DNA of 64,000 nucleotides, taken from the NCBI RefSeq assembly GCF_019655855.1, contig NZ_BPFX01000017.1, positions 26,613 through 90,612 of the forward strand. Reading direction: 5' to 3'. This document shows positions 57,921-64,000 of this stretch, piece by piece. The DNA comes from Pseudomonas paralcaligenes (GTDB lineage Bacteria > Pseudomonadota > Gammaproteobacteria > Pseudomonadales > Pseudomonadaceae). Position 1 is the first letter of the stretch. Each line of letters opens with the position of its first letter. The position numbers and the translations under genes were made by a program. Below the pieces are notes generated by a model. It was given only the letters and a program-made list of their open reading frames with translations. It was not told the origin of the DNA and ran no database searches.

Positions 57921-59696
57921 TCAGTCGCCTGCGCGGCGCTCGGTATTGAACTGCAGCTCGGCCAGCCGGGCGTACAGCGGGTTGCTCAGCACCAGTTCGC
58001 CGTGGCTACCGATGGCCTGCAGACGGCCGCGGTCGATCACCGCGATGCGGTCGGCGTTCTTCACCGTGGCCAGGCGGTGGGCGATCACCAGGGTGGTGCG
58101 CCCGCGCATCAGTTCCGGCAGCGCTTGCTGGATCAGGTGCTCGCTCTCGGCGTCCAGCGCGCTGGTGGCCTCGTCCAGCAGCAGGATGGGCGCGTCGGTG
58201 AGCAGCGCGCGGGCGATGGCCAGGCGCTGGCGCTGGCCGCCGGAGAGCCCCAGCCCGGCCTCGCCCAGGTGGGTCTGGTAGCCCTGCGGCAGGCGCTCGA
58301 TGAATTCGTGAGCGTGGGCGGCCCGCGCCGCCGCCTCGACCTCTGCATCGCCGGCCTCGGGCCGGCCGTAACGCAGGTTGTCCGCCACGCTGCCGTAGAA
58401 CAGCGCCGGGTTCTGCGACACCAGGGCGAAGCAGCGGCGCAGGTCGGCCGGGTCGAGCCGGTGAATCGGCAGGCCCTCGACCAGGATCTCGCCCTCCTGC
58501 GGGTCGAAGAAGCGCAGCAGCAGGTCGAACAGGGTCGACTTGCCGGCGCCGGAGGGGCCGACCAGCGCCAGCGTCTCGCCGGGGCGCACGGCCAGGTCGA
58601 TGCCGTCGATGGCCGGGTGCTCCGGTCGGCTCGGGTAGCTGAAGCGCACCCCGCGCAACGCCACGGCGCCGCTGACCCGCTCGGGCAGGCGCAGCAGGTC
58701 CTCGCCCGGCGCGGTGATCAGGTTGCGCGTGCGCAGCAGCTCGGCGATGCGTTCGGCGGCGCCGGCCGCGCTCTGCAGCTCGCCGATCACCTCACTGATG
58801 GAGCCGAAGGCCATGCCCACGATCAGGCTGTAGAACACGAAGGCCGCCAGGTCGCCGCCGCTGATGCGCCCGGCGATCACATCCATGCCGCCGACCCAGA
58901 GCATCACCCCCACCGCGCCGAGCACCAGCACGATGACCACGGTGATCAGCCAGGCGCGCTGGCGGATGCGCCGGCCCGCCGTGGCGAACGCCGCCTCCAC
59001 CGTGCCGGCGAAGCGGGCGCGGTCCTGGGCCTGGTGGTTGTAGGCCTGCACCGTCTTGATCTGGCCCAGGGTCTCGCCGATGTAGCTGCCCACGTCGGCG
59101 ACCCGGTCCTGGGTCTGCCGCGACAGCTCGCGCACGCGGCGGCCGAAGATCAGGATCGGCGCCACTACCAGCGGCAGCGCCGCCACCACGATGGCGGTCA
59201 GCTTGGGGTTGGTGACGAACAGCAGCAGCACCCCGCCGACCAGCATGATGCCGTTGCGCAGGGCCATGGACAGCGAGGAACCGATCACCGTCTGCAGCAG
59301 CGTGGTGTCGGCGGTCAGCCGCGACTGGATTTCCGAGGCGCGGTTGCTCTCGTAGAAGCCCGGGTGCAGGCCGATCAGGTGGTCGAACACGCGCCGGCGG
59401 ATGTCGGCGACGAAGCGCTCGCCGATCCAGCTGACCAGGTAGAAGCGGGTGAAGGTGCCGACGGCCAGGGCCAGCACCAGCACGAAGAACAGGCCGATGG
59501 AGTGACGCAGCGCTTCGGGCGACTGGGTGGCCAGGCCCTGGTCCACCAGCAGGCGGATGCCCTGGCCCATGGACAGGGTGATGGCGGCGGTGAACAGCAG
59601 CGCGGCTAGCGCGCCTACCAGGCGCCAGCGGTACGGCGAGACGAAGCGCCAGGCCAGGCGCAGCGCCTCGCGCCGGCTTTCGGACAGCAGGCTCAT
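57921..59696 (-). CDS. MsbA-like ABC exporter, fused membrane and ATP-binding domains
   Basis: A 591-residue half-transporter with six helices in the first 320 residues ([38 protein letters not shown]), then an ATPase with Walker [20 protein letters not shown] loop [10 protein letters not shown], signature [18 protein letters not shown], Walker [13 protein letters not shown] and switch His in [13 protein letters not shown]. It resembles MsbA/multidrug exporters that work as homodimers and flip lipids or drugs; the substrate is unknown. It overlaps the DCC gene by 4 bp, so the pair is co-translated. Confidence 0.9.
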   Translation of the reverse strand: MSLLSESRREALRLAWRFVSPYRWRLVGALAALLFTAAITLSMGQGIRLLVDQGLATQSPEALRHSIGLFFVLVLALAVGTFTRFYLVSWIGERFVADIRRRVFDHLIGLHPGFYESNRASEIQSRLTADTTLLQTVIGSSLSMALRNGIMLVGGVLLLFVTNPKLTAIVVAALPLVVAPILIFGRRVRELSRQTQDRVADVGSYIGETLGQIKTVQAYNHQAQDRARFAGTVEAAFATAGRRIRQRAWLITVVIVLVLGAVGVMLWVGGMDVIAGRISGGDLAAFVFYSLIVGMAFGSISEVIGELQSAAGAAERIAELLRTRNLITAPGEDLLRLPERVSGAVALRGVRFSYPSRPEHPAIDGIDLAVRPGETLALVGPSGAGKSTLFDLLLRFFDPQEGEILVEGLPIHRLDPADLRRCFALVSQNPALFYGSVADNLRYGRPEAGDAEVEAAARAAHAHEFIERLPQGYQTHLGEAGLGLSGGQRQRLAIARALLTDAPILLLDEATSALDAESEHLIQQALPELMRGRTTLVIAHRLATVKNADRIAVIDRGRLQAIGSHGELVLSNPLYARLAELQFNTERRAGD

Positions 59697-60133
59697 GGGC
59701 GCGGCTCGGCGGAGTCGAGGAAGCGGCGCTCGTGGTCCGGGTCGGGCAGCAGGCAGCTATCGTAGCGGCCGAACAGGCGGTAGCGGTTCAGCGCGATGCG
59801 GTCGTAGCACCAGTCGCGCAGCGCGCGCGGCAGCAGGCGCAGCCCGGCCAGCAGGCGCCACGGGCCGGGCAGCTGGCCGACGATGCGCAGCACCGCGTCG
59901 GAGCGGACGAACAGCGCCTCGCCCTCCACGTAGGCCATGGTCTCGAACGCGTCGGTGGGCAGGCCGAACCAGGCCAGGATCGCCTGGCCCTCGGCGGACT
60001 GCACCGAGCAGAGGCGGAAGCGCCGCTCGCGGTCGTGGCGGATCAGGAACTTCGCCCAGCCGTTGCACAGCCGGCACACGCCATCGAACAGCACGACGCG
60101 CTCGCCGGCCTGGATGTGGGGTGGTAACGCCAT
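59693..60133 (-). CDS. DCC-family thiol-disulfide oxidoreductase-like protein
   Basis: A 146-residue YuxK/DUF393 protein with the family motif FDGVCRLCNGWAKFLIRHDR (CxxC Cys pair), VQSAEGQAILAWFGLP, and a C-terminal CYDRIALNRYRLFGRYDSC. Members are thioredoxin-like but the reaction is unproven. It overlaps the ABC exporter by 4 bp and follows the DUF1287 gene by 33 bp, in a packed run of small genes. Confidence 0.88.
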   Translation of the reverse strand: MALPPHIQAGERVVLFDGVCRLCNGWAKFLIRHDRERRFRLCSVQSAEGQAILAWFGLPTDAFETMAYVEGEALFVRSDAVLRIVGQLPGPWRLLAGLRLLPRALRDWCYDRIALNRYRLFGRYDSCLLPDPDHERRFLDSAEPRP

Positions 60134-60166
60134 GGATGCCTCCCGGGTCTGACCCGCGATGCTAAC

Positions 60167-60739
60167 TCATCGGGGGAAGCGATAGTGGCCGGTGATGCGG
60201 TAGGCGAACAGGATGTCCTCCTCCTGCGTACCACGGCCGATGTTGTGCAGCACCAGCGGCACGCCGGTAGCGCTGCGGCGGTCCGAGACGATGCCGATGT
60301 GGGTCAGGCCGCGCCCCAGGTCCCAGGTGACGACGTCGCCGGCCCGGTAGCCCGCCGGCTCGTCGCTCACCGCCAGGGCCATGCCCTGGCGCTGGAACCA
60401 GGTCATCAGGTTGGGCACCCGGCGGTGGTCGATGTTGCGGTCCGGGCGCTTCAACCCCCAGTTCTTCGGGTACAGCGCGAAGTGCCCGCGCATGTCCTCG
60501 TGCACACTCTTCTGCAGGTCCAGGCCCTGGACGCGCAGGGCACGGATCACCACGTCGGTGCACACGCCGGTGCTCGCCGGCACGTCGCCGCCCGGGTAGT
60601 CGAGCTGGCGGTAGACCGGGTCGTAGCCCAGGGTCACGCCGACCTGATCGCGGGCATCGAGCACCAGGCGCTGCGGGTCGATGGCGCTGGCCCAGGCCGG
60701 CGCCATCGCAAACAGCAGCAGGAGCAGGAGGTGGCGCAT
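60167..60739 (-). CDS. DUF1287 exported protein (NlpC/P60-like)
   Basis: A 190-residue protein with a signal peptide (MRHLLLLLLFAMAPAWASAI). The mature part shows DUF1287 motifs: DARDQVGVTLGYDPVYRQLD, GGDVPASTGVCTDVVIRALR with the likely catalytic Cys, HEDMRGHFALYPKNWGLK, NIDHRRVPNLMTWF, and a C-terminal HNIGRGTQEEDILFAYRITG. The fold resembles NlpC/P60 cysteine hydrolases, so a cell-wall role is plausible but unproven. It starts 3 bp after the GFA gene. Confidence 0.88.
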   Translation of the reverse strand: MRHLLLLLLFAMAPAWASAIDPQRLVLDARDQVGVTLGYDPVYRQLDYPGGDVPASTGVCTDVVIRALRVQGLDLQKSVHEDMRGHFALYPKNWGLKRPDRNIDHRRVPNLMTWFQRQGMALAVSDEPAGYRAGDVVTWDLGRGLTHIGIVSDRRSATGVPLVLHNIGRGTQEEDILFAYRITGHYRFPR

Positions 60740-60742
60740 CGG

Positions 60743-61141
60743 TCACTCCTTGCGTTCGGCGTAGCGTGGCAGGTCGTCGTGCAGCTCCCACCAGTTGGCC
60801 CGGGAGTCGGCGTAGATGTGCCAGCCGGGCCGGCTGGCGACCTCGCCCTCCAGGCTGCCGGCGCGGATGCGCAGCACGCCCGGCAGCTTGCTGGTGCGGC
60901 TGTAGATCGGCGAGCCGCAGCGCGAGCAGAACACCCGCTGCTTGCCCGGCGAAGACTCGAACGCCTGCAGCCGCTCGGCACCGCCGAGCAGGCGGAAGGA
61001 CGCCTCCGCGACCGGGATGTTGCTGGCGAACGGCGTGCCCTGCGCGCGCCGGCACTGGCCGCAGTGGCACAGCTGGATGGGCGGCAGCTCGCCCTCGATC
61101 TGGTAGCGGACGTCGCCGCACAGGCAGCTTCCCTGGTGCAT
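60743..61141 (-). CDS. GFA-family zinc protein (CENP-V/formaldehyde-activating-like)
   Basis: A 132-residue protein with the GFA zinc motifs: SCLCGDVRYQIEG, LCHCGQCRRAQGTPFASNI, and FCSRCGSPIYSRTSK. Founding members bind glutathione and formaldehyde or its adduct, but many have unknown function. It starts at 61141 (MHQGSCLCG) and lies 13 bp after the NAD-kinase-like gene; DUF1287 starts 3 bp after it, so the genes are co-transcribed. Confidence 0.9.
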   Translation of the reverse strand: MHQGSCLCGDVRYQIEGELPPIQLCHCGQCRRAQGTPFASNIPVAEASFRLLGGAERLQAFESSPGKQRVFCSRCGSPIYSRTSKLPGVLRIRAGSLEGEVASRPGWHIYADSRANWWELHDDLPRYAERKE

Positions 61142-61154
61142 GTTTTTCTCCCGG

Positions 61155-62267
61155 TCAAGCCAATGGATAGAGCAGTTCTTCCTTGTAGCCCGCCCACACC
61201 CGCACGGCGTCGGGGAAGGCGTCGTCCAGCGCCGGATCGCCGCTGTCCACCAGCAGCGGGCGCCCTTCCAGGGTGCCGAGCTTGCGCTTGGTGGCCACCA
61301 CCCGCAGGTGGTCGAGGCCGATGGCGCGCAGCACCCGCGGGCTGATCTGCTGGTTGCCGCGACCGATGACATGGCCCTGGCCGCCGATGGCGGTGACCAG
61401 CAGGCGCGCAGGATAGCCGTCGACCAGCGAGAACAGCTGGGCCTCGGTCACGTCGCGGGCGATCACCGCGCCGTCCTCGATCACGTCGACGCCCAGCAGG
61501 GTGGTCTCCAGGCCCAGGTTCTGCGCCAGGCCGTGCAGGGTCGAGCCGGGGCCGAACACGTAGCGCACGCCCTCCTCCCAGCTTTCCCGCAGCCAGTCGG
61601 CCAGGTCCACCAGCACCAGCTCCTCCGACTCCATGCCGGCCTGCTTGACGTGCTGCATGAACTCGCCCTCCACCGGCACGCACAGCTCGCCGTACCAGCG
61701 GGCGCTGAGCCGGCCGTCGCGCAGCGCCGCCTCGTCGAGGTCGCGCACCTCGCCGCTGGACAGGCGCACCAGGCCGCCCTCGACCAGCCTCAGGGCTATC
61801 TGGCCGGCCGCTCGCGGGCTGATCGCGTAAACTCCGGAGTGAATCTTGACCCCGGCGGGGATGCCGAGCACCGGCTGGTCCTCCCGCGCCGCCGCGCACA
61901 CGTCGCGGGCCGTGCCGTCGCCGCCGGCGAACAGGATCAGCGCGCAGCCGGCATCCTGCAACGCGTGCACGGCGGCGCGGGTGTCCTCGGCGGTGGTCGG
62001 CCCCGCCCCCAGGCTGCCGAGCACCCGGTGGGCGTAGCCCAGCTCGCCCAGCAGATCGGCGCCCATGGCGCCGGGAAAGGTGACGAACGCCAGGCGTTCG
62101 GCCACCGGCCGCAGGCATTCCAGGGCGATGCGCGTGCGCTCCGCCGCGCGCGGCTCAGCGCCACGGGCCAGGGCCTCGGCGGCCACGCCGTCGCTGCCCT
62201 TGAGCGCCGCCGGTCCGCCGAGGCCGGCCAGCGGGTTGATGATCAGGCCCAGATGGAAAACACTCAT
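61155..62267 (-). CDS. ATP-NAD kinase family protein
   Basis: A 370-residue protein of the ATP-NAD kinase-like superfamily. GLIINPLAGLGGPAALKGSD, the GGDGT motif in LILFAGGDGTARDVCAAA, and NPLAG and IPAGVKIHSGVYAISPRAAG are typical of the longer NadK-related proteins of pseudomonads, distinct from the canonical housekeeping NadK. The substrate of this branch is not certain to be NAD. The ATG at 62267 has GGAG close upstream and is favoured over a GTG two codons earlier. It heads the six-gene minus-strand run. Confidence 0.88.
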   Translation of the reverse strand: MSVFHLGLIINPLAGLGGPAALKGSDGVAAEALARGAEPRAAERTRIALECLRPVAERLAFVTFPGAMGADLLGELGYAHRVLGSLGAGPTTAEDTRAAVHALQDAGCALILFAGGDGTARDVCAAAREDQPVLGIPAGVKIHSGVYAISPRAAGQIALRLVEGGLVRLSSGEVRDLDEAALRDGRLSARWYGELCVPVEGEFMQHVKQAGMESEELVLVDLADWLRESWEEGVRYVFGPGSTLHGLAQNLGLETTLLGVDVIEDGAVIARDVTEAQLFSLVDGYPARLLVTAIGGQGHVIGRGNQQISPRVLRAIGLDHLRVVATKRKLGTLEGRPLLVDSGDPALDDAFPDAVRVWAGYKEELLYPLA

Positions 62268-62381
62268 AGCCACTCCAATCGAGGCGCGCCCTTGGCCGCG
62301 CCGAAAGAACCTCTCGCGTCCGCTGTCACGGCGCCTTCATCTGCCCTTTCTAGACTGCCTTCACAGCCTGGAGAAACGCCC

Positions 62382-62555
62382 ATGAACGCACAACAGCAGT
62401 CCCCGCAACCCCGCTTCGCCCCGCTCGACCCGCAGCAGCCGGTGGGCGGCTCCGTCATCGACGCCGAAGGCCGGGAAATCCCCATCACCGAGCAGATGAT
62501 CCAGCAGGCCTGTCGCGAACTGGAGCGGCGCTGGCAGGCGGCCCACCAGGCCTGA
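62382..62555 (+). CDS. Small conserved protein, 57 aa (PA1571-like)
   Basis: A 57-residue hydrophilic protein whose second half reads VGGSVIDAEGREIPITEQMI, then a helix ending LERRWQAAHQA; the first part is Gln/Pro-rich. The VIDAEGREIPITE core is one I associate with a small Pseudomonas family encoded beside the NAD-kinase-like gene (PA1571-type, from memory). GGAG lies upstream of the ATG at 62382. It is divergent from the kinase-like gene and its stop is 3 bp from the convergent pdxB stop. Confidence 0.7.
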   Translation: MNAQQQSPQPRFAPLDPQQPVGGSVIDAEGREIPITEQMIQQACRELERRWQAAHQA

Positions 62556-62558
62556 CGC

Positions 62559-63689
62559 TCAAGACAGCTCGCAGCCCAGCGCCCTGACCAGCTCCGCCAG
62601 GCGCGGCGCCTCGCCGTCCAGACGCACGCGCAGGCCGTCGATCTCGCGGCGATAGGGGTAGTGCTTGCGCAGCGCGTCGAAGGCCGCCTTGCGCTGCGCC
62701 GCGTCGCCCACCAGCGAGCGGCGGAAGTCGGCATCGTCGCGGCGCGGGTCGTACACCGCCCGGCACAGGCTCGCCAGCGCCCACTCGGGGCTCGCCCCGG
62801 CGTGCAGGGCCATGGCCTCCAGCCAGGCCGGCGGCAGCAGGTCGGCCAGCCGCACCCGCTCCTCCAGCCCCATCGCCGCGCAGTAGGCCCGGTAGATCTG
62901 CGCGGTGCCGCGCAGCTTGCCGTCCAGGCTGTAGCCGGCGATGTGCGGGGTGGCGATGCGGCACAGCGCGGCCAGCTCGGGGTCGGCCAGCGGCTCACCC
63001 TCCCACACGTCCAGCGCCACCTGCAGGTCGGCCCCCGCGCTCAGGTGGGCCTTGAGCGCCGCGTTGTCCACCACCGGGCCGCGGCTGGCATTGATCAGCC
63101 AGGCGCCCGGGCGCAGCGCGCGCAATTGCTCGGCGCCGAGCAGGTGGCGGGTGCCGGCGTCCAGCGGCGTGTGCAGGCTGATCACATCGCATTCGTGCAG
63201 GATGGTCGCCAGATCGACGAAGTCGCCGCCCTCGGCGGCCTGGCGTGGCGGATCGCAGACCAGCACCGGCCAGCCCAGGCCGCGCAGCACCTGCACCAGG
63301 CGGCCGCCGACCTGGCCGGCGCCGAGCACGCCGTAGCGCAGCCCGGCCAGCGGCCTGCCGGTGGTCTCGGCCAGTGCCAGCAGGCAGCCCAGCACATAGT
63401 CCACCACGCCCCGGGCGTTGCAGCCGGGGGCGCTGGACCAGGCGATGCCGGCCTCGGCGAAGTAATCGAGGTCGAGATGGTCGGTGCCGATGGTGCAGGT
63501 GCCGACGAAGCGCACCCGGCTGCCCTCCAGCAGGGCGCGGTCGACCCGGGTCACCGAGCGCACCAGCAGCACCTCGGCGTCTCCCAAGGCGGCGCGGTCG
63601 ATGCCACGGCCGGGATGGCGGGCGATCGGGCCGAAGGCGGAGAAGAATTCGTCGAGCAGCGGGATGTTTTCGTCGGCGACTATCTGCAT
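62559..63689 (-). CDS. pdxB: Erythronate-4-phosphate dehydrogenase
   Basis: Second step of the DXP-dependent pyridoxal 5'-phosphate pathway, oxidising 4-phosphoerythronate. A 376-residue D-2-hydroxyacid dehydrogenase: [18 protein letters not shown] at the start (diagnostic for PdxB), [20 protein letters not shown], the NAD-binding [32 protein letters not shown] and the catalytic His in [12 protein letters not shown]. The C-terminal PdxB dimerisation domain ([20 protein letters not shown]) is present. GGAG precedes the ATG at 63689. Confidence 0.95.
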   Translation of the reverse strand: MQIVADENIPLLDEFFSAFGPIARHPGRGIDRAALGDAEVLLVRSVTRVDRALLEGSRVRFVGTCTIGTDHLDLDYFAEAGIAWSSAPGCNARGVVDYVLGCLLALAETTGRPLAGLRYGVLGAGQVGGRLVQVLRGLGWPVLVCDPPRQAAEGGDFVDLATILHECDVISLHTPLDAGTRHLLGAEQLRALRPGAWLINASRGPVVDNAALKAHLSAGADLQVALDVWEGEPLADPELAALCRIATPHIAGYSLDGKLRGTAQIYRAYCAAMGLEERVRLADLLPPAWLEAMALHAGASPEWALASLCRAVYDPRRDDADFRRSLVGDAAQRKAAFDALRKHYPYRREIDGLRVRLDGEAPRLAELVRALGCELS

Positions 63690-63806
63690 GGAGCACTCCA
63701 ATCACAAGTCGCCATTCTAGGCGTTCGGCACCCGTCCCGGTAAGCCGCGCTTTTCTGACCGGAAGGACAGGGCTAAACTGGCGCGCCTTTTCGTACCAGA
63801 CCTCCC

Positions 63807-64000
63807 ATGCCCGCCCTCTCCCGCCCCGCCCGCGCCCTGGCCGAACTGCGCGCCCTGCTGTCGCTGGCGACACCGATCATCATCGCCCAGCTGGCGCACA
63901 CCGCCATGGGCTTCGTCGACGCCGTGATGGCCGGCCGCGTCAGCCCGCGGGACCTCGCCGCCGTGGCCCTGGGCAATTCCCTGTGGGTGCCGGTGTACCT
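63807..64000 (+). CDS. MATE-family efflux protein, 5' part only
   Basis: The first 65 codons of a Na+/H+-coupled multidrug exporter; the window ends inside it. The visible part has [40 protein letters not shown] and [13 protein letters not shown], typical of NorM/PmpM N-termini. The ATG at 63807 is divergent from pdxB. Substrate cannot be judged from this part. Confidence 0.85.
   Translation, partial: MPALSRPARALAELRALLSLATPIIIAQLAHTAMGFVDAVMAGRVSPRDLAAVALGNSLWVPVY

Overview
The window is chromosomal DNA from a GC-rich Pseudomonas (gamma-proteobacterium). Evidence for this is the family-level match of nearly every gene to pseudomonad proteins, the gacA-uvrC-pgsA-tRNA-Gly cluster, the sdhCDAB-sucAB-lpdG-sucCD block divergent from gltA, a PvdS-type iron-starvation sigma factor, and Pseudomonas-style intergenic repeats. 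There is no insertion sequence, integrase or CRISPR array; most of the window is core genome.

Region by region. (1) 1-3.2 kb: a pyoverdine-type sigma factor gene (pvdS) behind a Fur-box-like promoter, a PcpS-like phosphopantetheinyl transferase, and a membrane diguanylate cyclase. (2) 3.3-4.4 kb: four short genes of unknown function, two per strand; one pair looks phage-like. (3) 4.5-11 kb: an iron-siderophore uptake and cell-surface-signalling unit on the minus strand (FecI-like sigma, FecR-like anti-sigma, TonB-dependent receptor with an STN signalling domain, two small membrane proteins, PepSY inner-membrane protein), headed by a Fur-like palindrome. (4) 11-16.3 kb: tRNA-Gly(GCC), pgsA, uvrC, gacA (TTG start), a gene-poor gap, a small lipoprotein and a patatin-like protein. 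(5) 16.3-24.2 kb: the whole high-affinity potassium system kdpFABCDE, with a repeat element between kdpB and kdpC. (6) 24.2-28.7 kb: a divergent OmpR/EnvZ-type two-component pair, a four-EF-hand protein and a DUF945 protein. (7) 28.8-36.7 kb: a probable five-gene operon (two alpha/beta hydrolases, GST, DUF4892 protein, AI-2E-family permease), a branched-chain amino acid carrier and a chemoreceptor. (8) 37-50 kb: TCA-cycle genes, with recognisable promoters for sdhC and gltA in the shared divergent region. (9) 50-64 kb: mostly single metabolic genes (START-domain protein, Cys-cluster protein, exported GH31 glycosidase, hydroxyacid dehydrogenase, DEDDh exonuclease, ppnP, EamA exporter), then a tightly packed six-gene minus-strand run (ATP-NAD-kinase-like, GFA, DUF1287, DCC, MsbA-like ABC exporter, saccharopine-dehydrogenase-like), pdxB, and the first 65 codons of a MATE exporter.

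How it fits together: the left end is about iron. PvdS would switch on siderophore synthesis and the PPTase would activate the synthetases, while the FecI/FecR/receptor set would import a ferri-siderophore and the PepSY protein may release the iron. The middle covers potassium homeostasis and global regulation (GacA), and the right half is central carbon metabolism. No clearly new multi-gene system stands out. The most unusual points are an exported GH31 enzyme of sulfoquinovosidase type that lacks the sulfonate-binding Arg, the EF-hand protein just behind a two-component pair, a perfect 18-bp palindrome between kdpF and that pair, and the phage-like small-gene pair near 4 kb.
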